64,000 nt of DNA, from positions 1 through 64,000 of the forward strand of contig NZ_JAJLQZ010000005.1 of the NCBI RefSeq assembly GCF_020991375.1, read 5' to 3'. Below, in pieces: positions 33,642-43,840 of this stretch; position 1 is the stretch's first letter; every line of letters starts with the position of its first letter. Under the pieces are notes generated by a model. The model had not been told where the DNA came from. It saw only the letters and a list, made by a program, of their open reading frames with translations, and did not search any database. Both the position numbers and the translations under genes were made by a program. The DNA is from Glycomyces amatae. GTDB taxonomy: Bacteria > Actinomycetota > Actinomycetes > Mycobacteriales > Micromonosporaceae.

Positions 33642-34699
33642 GCCGGCCGGGCCTCCTGGCTGTCGTCTTCGCGTTCGCCGTCCGTCCCGGGCTCGAACGC
33701 CAGCGACCTGATGATGGACCTGGGCGTGACCACCCCGAGCGGGTCGTCGTTGCCGTCCACGACCAGCAAGGGGTCGGGGGAGCTCAGGACCGGTTCGTAC
33801 AGTTCGTTCACGGTCACGCTGGACTCGACCGTGGTCAGTTCGCCGGTGTCCGCGGCGTGGTACGGCTCCATGACCGCCTCGGCGGTGAGCACGCGGCTGC
33901 GGTCGACGTCGGCGGTGAACTCGGCGACGTAGTCGTCGGCCGGGCGCATGAGGATGTCCTCGGCCGTGCCGATCTGCTTGACCTCGCCGTCGCAGATGGC
34001 GATCCGGTCGCCGATGCGCATGGCCTCGTTGAGGTCGTGGGTGATGAAGACGATGGTCTTGCCCAGTTTGGACTGGAGGTCGAGCAGCTGGTCCTGCATC
34101 TCCTGGCGGATGAGCGGGTCCAGGGCGCTGAAGGCCTCGTCCATGAGCAGGATCTCGGTGTCGGCGGCGAGGGCCCGGGCCAGGCCGACGCGCTGCTTCA
34201 TGCCGCCCGAGAGCTGTGCGGGCAGCTTGCCCTCGTGGCCGGACAGGCCCACGAGCTCGACGGCCTCCCTCGCGCGCTCCAGGCGCTCGGCCTTGCCGAG
34301 GCCCTTGATCTCCAGGCCGAACGCGACGTTCTCGACGACGGTGCGGTGGGGCAGCAGCGCGAAGTGCTGGAAGACCATGCTGATCTTCTCGCGGCGCAGG
34401 CGGCGCAGCTCGGGGGGCGTGAGCGAGCCGAGGTCGACCCCGGCGATCTCGATCGTGCCCGCGGTGGGCTTGATGAGGCCGTTGAGCATCCTGATCAGGG
34501 TCGACTTGCCGGAGCCGGAGAGTCCCATGACGACGAAGATCTCGCCGGGCTCGATCGACCAGTTGTGGTCGATGACCGCGGCGGTGACGTTCTTGGCGCT
34601 CAACTGGTCGCGGGGCACGCCGTCCTTGAGCTGGTTCACGGCGCCTCGGGCTCCCTTGCCGAAGACCTTGTACAGGGAATCGACTGCTATCGCAGACAT
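33638..34699 (-). CDS. opuAA: Glycine-betaine/proline-type ABC transporter ATPase with CBS tail
   Basis: 353 aa. Walker A GLSGSGKST, Q-loop VFQHFALLPH, signature LSGGMKQRVGLARAL, Walker B ILLMDEAFSALDP and the H-loop THD are intact. The C-terminal part (about 270-340) is CBS-like; in OpuA such domains sense ionic strength or cyclic di-AMP. First gene of the operon; ATG 34699 with AAAGGA. Confidence 0.93.
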   Translation of the reverse strand: MSAIAVDSLYKVFGKGARGAVNQLKDGVPRDQLSAKNVTAAVIDHNWSIEPGEIFVVMGLSGSGKSTLIRMLNGLIKPTAGTIEIAGVDLGSLTPPELRRLRREKISMVFQHFALLPHRTVVENVAFGLEIKGLGKAERLERAREAVELVGLSGHEGKLPAQLSGGMKQRVGLARALAADTEILLMDEAFSALDPLIRQEMQDQLLDLQSKLGKTIVFITHDLNEAMRIGDRIAICDGEVKQIGTAEDILMRPADDYVAEFTADVDRSRVLTAEAVMEPYHAADTGELTTVESSVTVNELYEPVLSSPDPLLVVDGNDDPLGVVTPRSIIRSLAFEPGTDGEREDDSQEARPA

Positions 34700-35051
34700 C
34701 GTTTCCTTTCACAACCTCACCGGGCGACGTGCGCGCTTGGGTGGAGGGCGCGATCGCTGGGCGGGGCTTCCGTTGGGGGCGGCAACCGTTGAAACATTAG
34801 TCAACAGCTGTGGTTTTTCAACCCGACCATTGGGTGAGAAGGTCAACACGAGAGGTGCGGAAGGGGTGTTTTCGCAGGTGAATGGCGTGTAATATAGTGT
34901 CGACTTGCCACTGGTTCGATTGTCTACAAATCGACATTCTGAAGAACTGACGCACGGCCTTGCCCGTATCGAGACCGATCCGTGACCGATTGGCCCGTCC
35001 TCCGGCGCCTCCGGCGAAGCGGCGGGTGCGCGGGGTTCCCGAACGACCCTC
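34700..35051. other. 352-bp gap between the deaminase homologue and the transporter operon
   Basis: Carries the transporter promoter at 34794-34821. The middle is less GC-rich and contains GTTGA...TCAAC arms (34789-34805) and more copies of GTCAAC/GTTGAC that may be regulator sites. No gene. Confidence 0.5.
34794..34821 (-). promoter_or_regulatory. Promoter of the betaine transporter operon
   Basis: Minus strand -35 TTGAAA (34816-34821), 16-base spacer, -10 TAATGT (34794-34799). The expected leader is about 88 nt. An inverted GTTGA/TCAAC pair overlaps the -10, a possible osmotic-control operator. Confidence 0.55.
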
Positions 35052-35951
35052 CTAGAGCCGGGACGCCTTCGCCGTCGCCGTCACGGCCTCCAGGTCCGCC
35101 TCGCTGAGCCCCAGGCCCCGCGCCCGCTCGTACTCGCCCGCGATCGTCGTCCCCATCCTCATCGGCGAGTCCGTCCCCAGCACCACCGGGATCCCCGCCT
35201 CCAGGAACCGCGGCAGCGGATGCGCCTCGATCGCCGGCACCATGCCCAGCACCACCGCCGAGGTCAGGCACACCTCCACCGTCATGCCCCGCGCCGCCAG
35301 CAGCCGCATGATCCCCGGGTCGCCCGCCGCCCCCACGGCGTGCCCGATCCGCCCGATCTCCTCGATCTCCGCCAGCGCCCCCAGGTTCGAGGCGTTGAAC
35401 GCCCCCGCCGGCACCGTCACGCCCAGGCCCGCCGCGCCCGCCGCCTCGGCGACCACCCGGCCCCGCTTCCAGTCCGCCTCGGCCGCATACGGGACGTAGA
35501 TGATCTCGATGCCCGCCAGGCCCGCCGCCGCCGCGTCCCCGAACGCGTCGCACAGCTCCCGCAGCATCGGGTCCCACAGGTTCATGCTCAGGATCGCGTC
35601 CGCCTCGAACCCCGGGAACTCCTCGGCCACGCTCGAGAGCGCCGCCTCGAATCGCTCCATGAACTGCGGGTACACCACCGACTCCTGCGGCAGCCGCAGC
35701 TCGGTGTAGGACGCGCCCCCGCGCGCGGCCGCCGCCAGGGCGTCCTCCAGGATGCCCTCGTACACCTCCGGGTCCACCGCGTCGAGGTCGAAGCGCGGCA
35801 CCGCCGACATCCGCTGGAGCCGGGCCAGCCCCGGAGGCGCCACCGCCTGCACGGCGCGGCGCCGGTCGGCCCAGTCCACCGGGGAGGAGCTCAACACCTG
35901 GTCGAGACGCGCGGGCCATTCCGTGTTCTGGTGCAGGTCGATGAGATCCAT
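35052..35951 (-). CDS. Adenosine-deaminase homologue with degraded active site
   Basis: 299 aa. Overall fold motifs of the adenosine deaminase family are clear (DLHQNTEW start, EEIGRIGHAVGAAGDP, EVCLTSAVVLGMV, HPLPRFLEAGIPVVLGTDSP, TIAGEYERA). Catalytic positions are largely lost: HxH is HQN (H7, N9); the HAGE motif with zinc His and catalytic Glu reads PAGA; TDDP reads TDSP. It is shorter than the usual 340 aa. It is probably a non-hydrolytic nucleoside-binding or structural protein. ATG 35951; GATCAT six bases upstream may be a -10. Confidence 0.75.
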   Translation of the reverse strand: MDLIDLHQNTEWPARLDQVLSSSPVDWADRRRAVQAVAPPGLARLQRMSAVPRFDLDAVDPEVYEGILEDALAAAARGGASYTELRLPQESVVYPQFMERFEAALSSVAEEFPGFEADAILSMNLWDPMLRELCDAFGDAAAAGLAGIEIIYVPYAAEADWKRGRVVAEAAGAAGLGVTVPAGAFNASNLGALAEIEEIGRIGHAVGAAGDPGIMRLLAARGMTVEVCLTSAVVLGMVPAIEAHPLPRFLEAGIPVVLGTDSPMRMGTTIAGEYERARGLGLSEADLEAVTATAKASRL

Positions 35952-36256
35952 GTTGGGATGATCACATTTCGATCACGGACCGGTCGGCCTTTCGCGCGGC
36001 GTGTCCCTTTCGGGGAGTGACTGCTTTCCGACACTCGCGCCCGCCGCGGCCCCGGCGTCCCCCCTTCGGATGAACTTCCGGTGCACCCGAGCGGACTCCG
36101 CTCGATCCGGCGGCCGCGTTCGCACCGCCCGGACGAACCGTGACCGTTCGGACTCCCGGCGGACGCCCTGACCACGGCCCCGCCGCCCATGAGACACCTC
36201 CCATCGCCGCTCGCGGAGGTGCCGCCGCCCCTGCGCCACCGTTAGACTTCCCCCTT
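35952..36256. other. 305-bp divergent region (deaminase homologue / dxs)
   Basis: Near the minus-strand start there is a direct repeat of GATCAC 11 bases apart (35959-35975). Near dxs there is TAGACT (36243-36248). The GC-rich middle shows nothing else. Confidence 0.45.
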
Positions 36257-38179
36257 ATGAACCCGCACGACGAACCCGAGATGGGCCCGCTGCTGTCAGG
36301 CATCGGCAGGCTGGCCGATTTCAAGTCGCTCGACGAGGCCGAGCTCCCGCGCCTGGCCGAGGAGATCCGCGCATTCCTCGTCGGCGCCGTGGCCCGCACC
36401 GGCGGCCACATCGGCCCCAACCTCGGGGTCGTCGAGCTCACCATGGCGATCCACCGGGTCTTCGACTCCCCGCACGACCAGCTCGTCTTCGACACCGGCC
36501 ACCAGTCGTACGTCCACAAGGCACTCACCGGCCGCGCCGGGCAGTTCGCGGGACTGCGCGGGCGCGGCGGCCTCACCGGCTACCCCAGCCAGGCCGAGTC
36601 CCCCCACGACCTCGTCGAGAACTCCCACGCCTCCACCTCCCTGTCCTACGCCGACGGCCTCGCCAAGGCCCACGCCCTGGCCGGCTCCGACCGGCACGTC
36701 GTCGCCGTCGTCGGCGACGGGGCCCTCACCGGCGGGATGTGCTGGGAGGCCCTGAACAACATCGCGGCCCGCGACGACCTCAAGCTCGTCATCGTCGTCA
36801 ACGACAACGGCCGCTCCTACGCGCCGACCGTCGGCGGCCTCGCCAAGCGCCTCTCCGGCCTGCGCCTCAACCCCGGCTACGAGCCGACGCTGCGCAGGAT
36901 CCAGGAGGCCGTCGAGAAGATCCCCGTCTTCGGCCGCGCCGCCTACGCGGGCCTCCACGCCGCCAAGACCGGCCTCAAGGACGCCCTCGCCCCGCAGGGC
37001 ATGTTCGCCGACCTCGGCATCAAGTACGTCGGCCCCGTCGACGGCCACGACATCGCCGAGCTCACCGAGGCGCTCGAGCGCGCCAAGGGCTTCGGCGGCC
37101 CCGTGATCGTCCACGCCCTCACCGAGAAGGGCCGCGGCTGGGCCCCCGCCCGCGCCGACGAGGCCGAGCAGATGCACTCGCCTCCCGCGTTCGACCCCAT
37201 CACCGGCGAGCCGACCGCCGCCTCCAAGCGCCGCTGGACCGGCGTGTTCGCCGACGAGCTGGTCGCCCAGGCGAACCTGCGGCCCGAGCTCGTCGCGATC
37301 ACCGCCGCGATGCCCGGCCCCACCGGGGTCGACAAGCTCATGAAGCGCCACCCCGAGCGGGTCTTCGACGTCGGCATCGCCGAGCAGCACGCCGTCACCT
37401 CCGCCGCCGGGCTCGCCATGAACGGCCTGCACCCGGTCGTGGCCGTCTACTCCACCTTCATGAACCGCGCCTTCGACCAGACCGTGCTCGACGTCGCGAT
37501 GCACCGCCTGCCGGTCACGTTCGTGCTCGACCGCGCCGGGATCACCGGCCCCGACGGCCCCAGCCACTACGGGATCTGGGACACCTCGATCTTCCGCGTC
37601 GTCCCCGGCCTGCGGATCGCCGCGCCGCGCGACGCCTCCACGCTCCGCGAGGAGTTCGCCGAGGCCCTCGCCGTCGACGACGGGCCGACCATGCTGCGCT
37701 TCCCGACCGGCGCGGTCCCCGCCGCCGACCTCCCCGCGGTCGACGTCCACGAAGGACTCGACGTGCTCCTCAAGCACGAGGACGACGAGCTGCTCATCGT
37801 CGCCTGCGGTTCGCTCGCGGGCACCGCGGTCGAGGCCGCGGAACTGCTCGCCGAGCGGGGCATCCGGGCCACCGTGGTCGACCCGCGCTGGATCTCGCCG
37901 GTGCCCGACCCGCTGGTGAAGCTCGCGGGGCAGTACCCGCTGGTGGCCACTGTGGAGGACGGCATCCGCACCGGCGGCTTCGGCGACGCGCTCGCCCAGT
38001 CGCTGCGCGACGCGGGCGAGGACGTCCCGCTGGTCGACTTCGGGGTCGAGCGGGGCTGGCACCCGCACGGGAGCCGCGCCGAGCTCCTGGCCGACCTCGG
38101 CCTGACCGCGGACGCGATCGCCGAGCGCCTCGCCGCCGAGGTCCACCGCCGCGGCGAGGACGACGGGCACCACCACTAG
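36257..38179 (+). CDS. dxs: 1-deoxy-D-xylulose-5-phosphate synthase
   Basis: 640 aa, normal length. Thiamine diphosphate motif GDGALTGGM...[13 protein letters not shown], catalytic IAEQHAVT glutamate and [15 protein letters not shown] are all present. It condenses pyruvate and glyceraldehyde 3-phosphate for the MEP isoprenoid pathway. ATG 36257 lies eight bases after TAGACT with no Shine-Dalgarno, so a leaderless mRNA is likely; ATG at residue 9 is an alternative. A His-rich C-terminal end (GHHH) is unusual but probably incidental. Confidence 0.96.
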   Translation: MNPHDEPEMGPLLSGIGRLADFKSLDEAELPRLAEEIRAFLVGAVARTGGHIGPNLGVVELTMAIHRVFDSPHDQLVFDTGHQSYVHKALTGRAGQFAGLRGRGGLTGYPSQAESPHDLVENSHASTSLSYADGLAKAHALAGSDRHVVAVVGDGALTGGMCWEALNNIAARDDLKLVIVVNDNGRSYAPTVGGLAKRLSGLRLNPGYEPTLRRIQEAVEKIPVFGRAAYAGLHAAKTGLKDALAPQGMFADLGIKYVGPVDGHDIAELTEALERAKGFGGPVIVHALTEKGRGWAPARADEAEQMHSPPAFDPITGEPTAASKRRWTGVFADELVAQANLRPELVAITAAMPGPTGVDKLMKRHPERVFDVGIAEQHAVTSAAGLAMNGLHPVVAVYSTFMNRAFDQTVLDVAMHRLPVTFVLDRAGITGPDGPSHYGIWDTSIFRVVPGLRIAAPRDASTLREEFAEALAVDDGPTMLRFPTGAVPAADLPAVDVHEGLDVLLKHEDDELLIVACGSLAGTAVEAAELLAERGIRATVVDPRWISPVPDPLVKLAGQYPLVATVEDGIRTGGFGDALAQSLRDAGEDVPLVDFGVERGWHPHGSRAELLADLGLTADAIAERLAAEVHRRGEDDGHHH

Positions 38180-38347
38180 GCCCCGGCGGGCACCACCACT
38201 GCGGTGGCCGCCGCCACCGGCGAACCACTCGTCCGGGTGACATCGCGGCCGCGACGGGCCGTTCCTGTCGGACCCGGGCGGGAAGGTGGGACTACCTTTC
38301 CCCCGGGAGAGTGGGGGTTGGGGATGGTAGTAAGAGGACGAACAGCG

Positions 38348-38377
38348 GCGCGGCGGGCCCTGTAGGACCCGCCGCGC
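38348..38377. terminator. Hairpin between dxs and the membrane-protein gene
   Basis: 10-bp stem GCGCGGCGGG/CCCGCCGCGC with two further pairs inside, between convergent genes. Confidence 0.65.
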
Positions 38378-38424
38378 CCGGTGCTGTCGGATAGACGCCC
38401 GCAGGGCGCCGTCCGGTTGCACGC

Positions 38425-41106
38425 TCACCGCATGGTTTTCAATCCGTCCCTGATCCGGGCGAGGTCGCGGCGGCGCTTCTCGAAGGTCGCGCCCGCCAGG
38501 ATCAGGACCGCGCCGCCGATCGCAGGCGGGATCCACACCGGGATGAGGTGCCACAGCAGCGACAGCTCGTTGACCGTGACCACCGCCAAGGCGACCGAGC
38601 CGAGCACGAGCGGGGCCTGCCAGCGCCGGTAGAGCCCGGCGAGGATCACCGCGATCGCGGCGGCGCCGACCCCCACGCGCCGGGCGGGCTCGCCCTCGCC
38701 GAGCGCCATGAGCAGGCTCGGGCCGATCCCGAGGAGGACCGGCAGCGCGAGCGCCGCCCACGACCCGGTCTGCGGCCGCCGCTCCAGGCGCCACAGACCG
38801 ATGAGGAACAGGACCGCAGCAGGCGGGGCGGTGAAGAGCTCCACGGTCGTGACGTCCTGCGCGGCCAGCAGCGCCCACCACCCGAGCGTGCCGGTGCACA
38901 GGGCCGCGATCGCATAGCCCCACTTGCGGAACGGCGCCATCATCGCCGCCCCCACGAGGGCCAGCGTGTAGACCCCCAGCTGGGCTGCCGGGAACAGCTC
39001 GGTGCCCGAGCCCTCCAGCGACCACGCGATCCAATTGACCAGCCCGGCGAACACCGAGGCCCCGGCCAGCACGTGGGCGAGGACCGCCGCGAGCACCCGG
39101 TCGGGGCGGCTGCGGCGCGGCGCGCCCATCGCGACGACGAGCATCCCGGCGGCGGTCACGGTGACCCAGAACGGGATCCAGCCCTCGCCGGGGCGCATCG
39201 TCTCGCTCTCGGCGGCCGCCCCCGCGGTGATCGAGGTCCACACGGCGAGCGACGCCCAGCCGGTGCAGCGCCCGGCCACCGTGCCCGAGGCGATGGCCGA
39301 GATCAGCGCGATGACCCCGCAGGCGATGAAGCCGAGCGTGGGGACCGCGTCGTAGCGGGCCGGGTCCTCGCTCCACAACCGGACCGCGGCCGCCGCGACG
39401 GCGAGGCTCACCGCCAGCGTGGCGGCGTTGACCCGGAACCGCCGGGGGAGCAGGACCGCGGCGACGGCGAAGGCGGCCAGGACGATCGGCACCTCGAGGT
39501 CGATGCTCCACCCCAGTCCGGGCTGGAGCAGGACCACGACGCCGCCGAGGGTCGCGACCACCCCGGCCACGGCGGCGGTGCCCACGCCGACGAGGTAGGC
39601 CGCGTGCCGTAGGGCCTTGCCGAGCGGGTCGGCGGCGAACGGCGCGATCAGCCGCGCGGCGAGGAACGCGACGAAGTAGGCGCTCAGGTCGGGCGCGTCG
39701 AAGGCGACCGCCGCGAACGCGGCGAGCGAGGCGAGCCCGGCGACGAGGGCCGCCGTGAGCGGCCAGCGGCTCCTGCGGGCGTTCGTGAACAGGAACGGCA
39801 GCAGCGCGGCCGCGAACAGCGCGATCGAGGGGACGGCGAGCTCGCCCGCGTCCGAGCGGATCGCGAGGACCCACGCGGCCAGCACGAGCGACCCGGCGGC
39901 CGAGGCGGCCACGAGCACGGTCGTCAGGGAGGCGCCGAGGCGGCGGGTGAAGTGGACGCCGGCGAGGTTCGCGGCCGCGAGCATCGCCACGGCGGCGGCG
40001 ACGGGCGGCACCACCGGGCCGTCGAGCCCGAAGGCCGCGCGCAGCCCCGCCGAGCAGGCGGCGACGATCGCGGCGCAGGTGAGGAACCGGGAGGCCCACG
40101 TGTCGGAGCGGGTGAAGTGCCCGGGGCGGTTGCCGGTGATCCAGGCGGCCGCGCCGAGGGCGAGGGCCATGGCGAGCATGAGCGTCACGGCCAGGCCCAG
40201 CGGACTCGCGGCCGCGTAGGAGGCGCCGACCAGGGCGAGCGGCGGGAGCGCCCAGCTGACGGCGCTGAGCTTCGCGGCGGCCCGGTAGACCGCGAGCACG
40301 GCCAGGACGGCGGCGGTCCAGGCGCCGACGGTCTCGGGGCCGAAGTCTGCGCCCGCCGGCCGGTACAGGTAGTACCCCGCCAGGGTCGTGCACCACAGTG
40401 CGAGGGCGCCGAGGGCCGCGAAGGTCTCGGCGGTGGCCCACAGCTTGAACCGCTTGCACGCGAAGGGGACCGCCAGGAGCAGCAGGGTGGCGCCGCCGAG
40501 GATGGCGGCGCGGCCGCCGTTGCCGAGGTTCCGCCAGGCCACGGCGGTGAAGATGATGATCGCGGCGGCCACGAGCAGGCCGCCGAGACTCAGGAGCACG
40601 GTCTGGACGGTCTTGGAGCCGACCTCGCCCCGCTCCGGGCGGGGCGCGGGGTGGCGGACGGGCGGCGCACCCGAGGGAGGGGTGTGCGGCGGCCGCGGCG
40701 CGGCGCCGGGCGCCATCTGGACCGGCTGGGCGGCCGGCGTCGGCGGGACGGGCCCGTGCGGCGGCGTGCCGGGCGCGGCGGCCTGGCTCTGCGGCAGGGG
40801 GGCCGGGGCCGCCTGGCTCTGCGGCGCGGCGCCGGGCGCGGCCTGCGGGGGTGCGGGCCGATCGGCCGCATGAGCCCGGTTCCGGGCCTCGGCGTGGTGC
40901 CGGGCGGCCGTCTCGGTGAGTTGTTCGAGCACGCCGCGCCGTTCGGCTTCGACGGCGGCGCGGCTCTGGAGCGTGGCGGGCATGGACGCGAGGACCGAGT
41001 CGAGCTCGCCGAGCCGCGCGAGGAGCGGCTCGGGCCCGCGGCCGCAGAAGCCGCATCGCTCGGCCGTGGAGGGGTGTCCGCAGCGTGGGCAGTTGTACGT
41101 CGTCAT
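38425..41106 (-). CDS. Giant polytopic membrane protein, SCO7613 C-terminal-domain type, with zinc ribbon
   Basis: 893 aa. An N-terminal zinc ribbon (CPRCG...CGFCG, residues 6-25), a helical segment, a long Pro/Ala/Gln linker (about 80-160), then KTVQTVLLSLGGLL and roughly 20 or more membrane helices to the C-terminus. The end reads ATFEKRRRDLARIRDGLKTMR. Architecture and motif match the actinobacterial SCO7613-type membrane proteins of unknown function. ATG 41106; GTG 41112 is a less likely alternative. It has a full-length paralogue directly upstream that lacks the zinc ribbon. Confidence 0.82.
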   Translation of the reverse strand: MTTYNCPRCGHPSTAERCGFCGRGPEPLLARLGELDSVLASMPATLQSRAAVEAERRGVLEQLTETAARHHAEARNRAHAADRPAPPQAAPGAAPQSQAAPAPLPQSQAAAPGTPPHGPVPPTPAAQPVQMAPGAAPRPPHTPPSGAPPVRHPAPRPERGEVGSKTVQTVLLSLGGLLVAAAIIIFTAVAWRNLGNGGRAAILGGATLLLLAVPFACKRFKLWATAETFAALGALALWCTTLAGYYLYRPAGADFGPETVGAWTAAVLAVLAVYRAAAKLSAVSWALPPLALVGASYAAASPLGLAVTLMLAMALALGAAAWITGNRPGHFTRSDTWASRFLTCAAIVAACSAGLRAAFGLDGPVVPPVAAAVAMLAAANLAGVHFTRRLGASLTTVLVAASAAGSLVLAAWVLAIRSDAGELAVPSIALFAAALLPFLFTNARRSRWPLTAALVAGLASLAAFAAVAFDAPDLSAYFVAFLAARLIAPFAADPLGKALRHAAYLVGVGTAAVAGVVATLGGVVVLLQPGLGWSIDLEVPIVLAAFAVAAVLLPRRFRVNAATLAVSLAVAAAAVRLWSEDPARYDAVPTLGFIACGVIALISAIASGTVAGRCTGWASLAVWTSITAGAAAESETMRPGEGWIPFWVTVTAAGMLVVAMGAPRRSRPDRVLAAVLAHVLAGASVFAGLVNWIAWSLEGSGTELFPAAQLGVYTLALVGAAMMAPFRKWGYAIAALCTGTLGWWALLAAQDVTTVELFTAPPAAVLFLIGLWRLERRPQTGSWAALALPVLLGIGPSLLMALGEGEPARRVGVGAAAIAVILAGLYRRWQAPLVLGSVALAVVTVNELSLLWHLIPVWIPPAIGGAVLILAGATFEKRRRDLARIRDGLKTMR

Positions 41107-41250
41107 GTGCACAGTGTGGTGGGCCTGTCAAATCCGGGTTCGGGCAAAACGGACGTGTTTTGTAGGCGGTCCACAACGGTCCGCACACGTGACTCGAGCA
41201 TACGGAACGAAATTCCGTAGGTTTCCTCCAAACGGACCGGGGTCCGACCA
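41107..41250. promoter_or_regulatory. Conserved upstream region of membrane-protein gene A
   Basis: Homologous to 43841-43985 before gene B. Shared landmarks in the same order: TTGACA-N10-ACTGT-N4-ATG at the gene end, an inverted repeat (CAAAAC/GTTTTG here), a CCACAA block, and TTTCCTCCAAACGGACCGG. Its retention suggests a promoter or leader element. Confidence 0.6.
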
Positions 41251-41521
41251 GTGGATTCGGCGGGCGGCGAACGAGGGCGGCGGCGCCCCGCCACGCCGTC
41301 GCCGACCGCCTGAGCACCAGTCATGAATCGGCCCGGCTTCGGCGGCACACCCGGGGCGAATCCTTCTCACGCCGTCGCCGCCCGCCCGAACCCCACCCGA
41401 GTACCGACCCGGTCCCGGTGATGCACCCGCACTCGCGCCCGGCCCTGCTCCTCCGTCGCCGAGCGCCCGAACACCGACCGACCCCTTAACCGAACGGCAT
41501 CGCGTCAACGCACGCCGCAGA
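41251..41521. other. Intergenic DNA between membrane-protein genes B and A
   Basis: GC-rich, with no gene, palindrome or promoter that I can support. Confidence 0.4.
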
Positions 41522-41542
41522 CCCGGCCGTCCCGCGGCCGGG
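41522..41542 (-). terminator. Hairpin after membrane-protein gene B
   Basis: 7-bp CCCGGCC/GGCCGGG stem with a 7-base loop, 19 bases after the stop. Confidence 0.5.
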
Positions 41543-41560
41543 CCTGCTTCGAACGCCTTC

Positions 41561-43840
41561 TCAGCGCATCGCCTTGACCGACCTGCTCAGCCGCGCCAGG
41601 TCGCGGCGGCGCTGCTCCAGCGTCGCCCCGGCGGCGATGAGGACCGCCCCGCCCACCGACAGCGGCGCCCACATCGGCACCAGGCTCCACGCCAGCGCGA
41701 TCTCGTTGACCGCCGAGGCCGCCAGCACCACGGCGGCGAGCACCAGCGGCGCCTGCCAGCGCCGGTTCGCCGCGGCCAGCAGGACCAGCAGCGCCGCCGC
41801 GCCCACGGCCGCGCGCCGCCACGGCTCGCCGTCCAGGCCGAGCGCCAGGACCAGCGAGGGCCCGAAGCCGACCGCGATCGCCGGGGCCAGCGCGACCCAC
41901 GAGCCCCGCTCCGGGTCGCGCCGCAGCATCCACAGCCCGACGCCGAGCAGCAGCACCGCGGGCGGGACCGTGTAGTACTCGAGGGTGTAGGCCCCGGCGT
42001 AGGCGGTCAGCAGCAGCTGCGCCGCGATGGCCGCGCCGCAGGAGCCGAGGGCGTGCGCGAGGCGCCGCCGCGGGGACGCCAGCGCCGCCACCGCCAGCGC
42101 GACCGCGTAGGCGAGGAAGCCCAGGGGCGCGTAGAGCGTCACCCCGTCCTCCAGGGCCAGCGCGGACAGGACGGCCAGGTAGAGCCCCATGGACGCGTGG
42201 GCTCCGGCCCCGCCCGCGGAGCGGGCCGGGCCGCGCGTCAACTGGACGGCGGCGAGCAGGGCGCTCGCGACCACGGCGCAGGCGAGGAACGCCGGCTCGT
42301 AGTCGACGCCGCTCTCCCGCTCGTACGTCGCGGCGAGCGCCGCCACCGGCAGCGACAGGTAGGCCGCGGTCCAGCCCGCGACCCGGCGGCCCGCCCCCGG
42401 CGAGGTGAACGCCGTCAGCAGCGCGGCGGCGGTGACCAGCGCGAGCGACGCCGCCGGCGCCCACGGGCGGTCCCACACCCCGCCCGCGCCGAGCGCGGCC
42501 GCCGCGGCGGCGAGGGCCAGGAAGTCCCGCCTCCAGCCTTCGCGGACCGCTGCGGCCCCGACCGCGCACGCGGCGGCCGCGGCCGGGACCTCCCAGCGCA
42601 GCAGCGCGTTCGGCTCGGCGCCGAACGCGACCGGCAGGGCCGTCAGGCCCAGCGCGGCGCACCAGGCGAGCACGCCCGCCCCCACCGCGGCCGCCGCGCG
42701 TCGCAGCGCCTGCGACAGCGGCGCGGGGAAGACCGCGGAGGCGGCCAGGACCAGGAGCGCCGCGCCGCAGTACGCGGTGAGCGCGAGCGCGCCGGTGACG
42801 ACCGCGCCGAGTGTCGCGAGCGAGGCGACGGCGACGGCGGCGGCGCCGGTCGGCGGCAGCCAGGCCGGGCCGTTCGGATCGCTCCCGGCCGCGAGCACGA
42901 CCACGATCGCCGCCGCGAGCCCGAAGCCGGGCACCGCCAGCAGCGGCTCGTCCGTGCGCAGGGCCAGCGTCCAGGCGGTGGCGGTGAGCGCGGCGGTGGC
43001 CGCGCCGAGGATCAGCACGGTCGCCCGCGCCGCGCCGGTGCCCCGGGCGTGGGCGGTCGCCAGCAGCAGGGCCGAGGCGAGCAGGCACGCGGTCGCGGCC
43101 ACGGCGGGCAGGAGCGCCGCGTCGAGCCCGAAGGCCGCCCGCAGGCCCGCGAGGAACACGACGGTGATCGCGGCGGCCGCGAGCACCCGGGCCGCCCACT
43201 GGTCGGAGGCGGCGTGGCGGGTCGGGACCGCCTTGACCGCGGCGGCCGCCCCGGCGAGCACCGCGCCGATCACTCCCATGTGGATCGAGGCCTCTAGCGG
43301 TTCGCCGAACGCGGCGAACGCCGTCCCGGCGGCCGCCAGCGGCAGCAGGGCCCAGCCGGGGGCGCTGACGCGGGCGGCGAACCGGTAGAGGACCGCGGCG
43401 GCGAGCACGAGCGCGGTCCACCGGGCCACCGCGACGGCGGTGAGCCCGGTGCCGCTCGGCAGGTACAGGTAGTACCCGGCCAGGGCCGAGCACCACAGGG
43501 CGAGCACGGCGGTGGCGGCCAGGGTCTCGGCGGTGGCCCACAGGCGGAACCTGGTGAGCGCCAAGGGCGTCGCCAGCAGCAGACCGGTGGCCCCGGCGAG
43601 GATGGTGAGCCGTCCGCCGTCGCCGAGCTGGCGCCAGGCGACGGCGGTGAAGACGATGATGCCCGCGGTCAGGAGCAGGCCGCCGAGGCACAGCAGGACC
43701 GTCTGGACGGTCTTGGCGGTGACCTCCGCGCGGCGTGCGGCGCGGGCGGTCCGCTCGGTGCGGGCGTCCTCCGGCCGCGGGGGCTGGTTGCGGAGGGGCG
43801 GGCGCTCGGGCCCGTGCTCAGGCGCGACGGATCGGTTCAT
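41561..43840 (-). CDS. Giant polytopic membrane protein, SCO7613 C-terminal-domain type, without zinc ribbon
   Basis: 759 aa. Only a 42-residue charged N-terminus precedes AKTVQTVLLCLGGLLL. The membrane domain and the end (GATLEQRRRDLARLSRSVKAMR) align with gene A along their length, e.g. FRLWATAETLAA against FKLWATAETFAA and AGYYLYLPSG against AGYYLYRPAG. The zinc ribbon and linker of gene A are missing. ATG 43840. Function unknown; the size and helix count recall glycan-handling or scaffold proteins, which is speculation. Confidence 0.82.
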   Translation of the reverse strand: MNRSVAPEHGPERPPLRNQPPRPEDARTERTARAARRAEVTAKTVQTVLLCLGGLLLTAGIIVFTAVAWRQLGDGGRLTILAGATGLLLATPLALTRFRLWATAETLAATAVLALWCSALAGYYLYLPSGTGLTAVAVARWTALVLAAAVLYRFAARVSAPGWALLPLAAAGTAFAAFGEPLEASIHMGVIGAVLAGAAAAVKAVPTRHAASDQWAARVLAAAAITVVFLAGLRAAFGLDAALLPAVAATACLLASALLLATAHARGTGAARATVLILGAATAALTATAWTLALRTDEPLLAVPGFGLAAAIVVVLAAGSDPNGPAWLPPTGAAAVAVASLATLGAVVTGALALTAYCGAALLVLAASAVFPAPLSQALRRAAAAVGAGVLAWCAALGLTALPVAFGAEPNALLRWEVPAAAAACAVGAAAVREGWRRDFLALAAAAAALGAGGVWDRPWAPAASLALVTAAALLTAFTSPGAGRRVAGWTAAYLSLPVAALAATYERESGVDYEPAFLACAVVASALLAAVQLTRGPARSAGGAGAHASMGLYLAVLSALALEDGVTLYAPLGFLAYAVALAVAALASPRRRLAHALGSCGAAIAAQLLLTAYAGAYTLEYYTVPPAVLLLGVGLWMLRRDPERGSWVALAPAIAVGFGPSLVLALGLDGEPWRRAAVGAAALLVLLAAANRRWQAPLVLAAVVLAASAVNEIALAWSLVPMWAPLSVGGAVLIAAGATLEQRRRDLARLSRSVKAMR

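Noticed and set aside
34700-34793. Leader of the betaine transporter considered as a riboswitch
   Set aside because: About 88 nt without recognisable conserved riboswitch core or a terminator hairpin.
36296-41317. A 1673-codon minus-strand open frame across dxs and the membrane-protein gene
   Set aside because: Antisense to dxs and out of frame with the membrane protein; low-complexity composition typical of GC-rich shadows.
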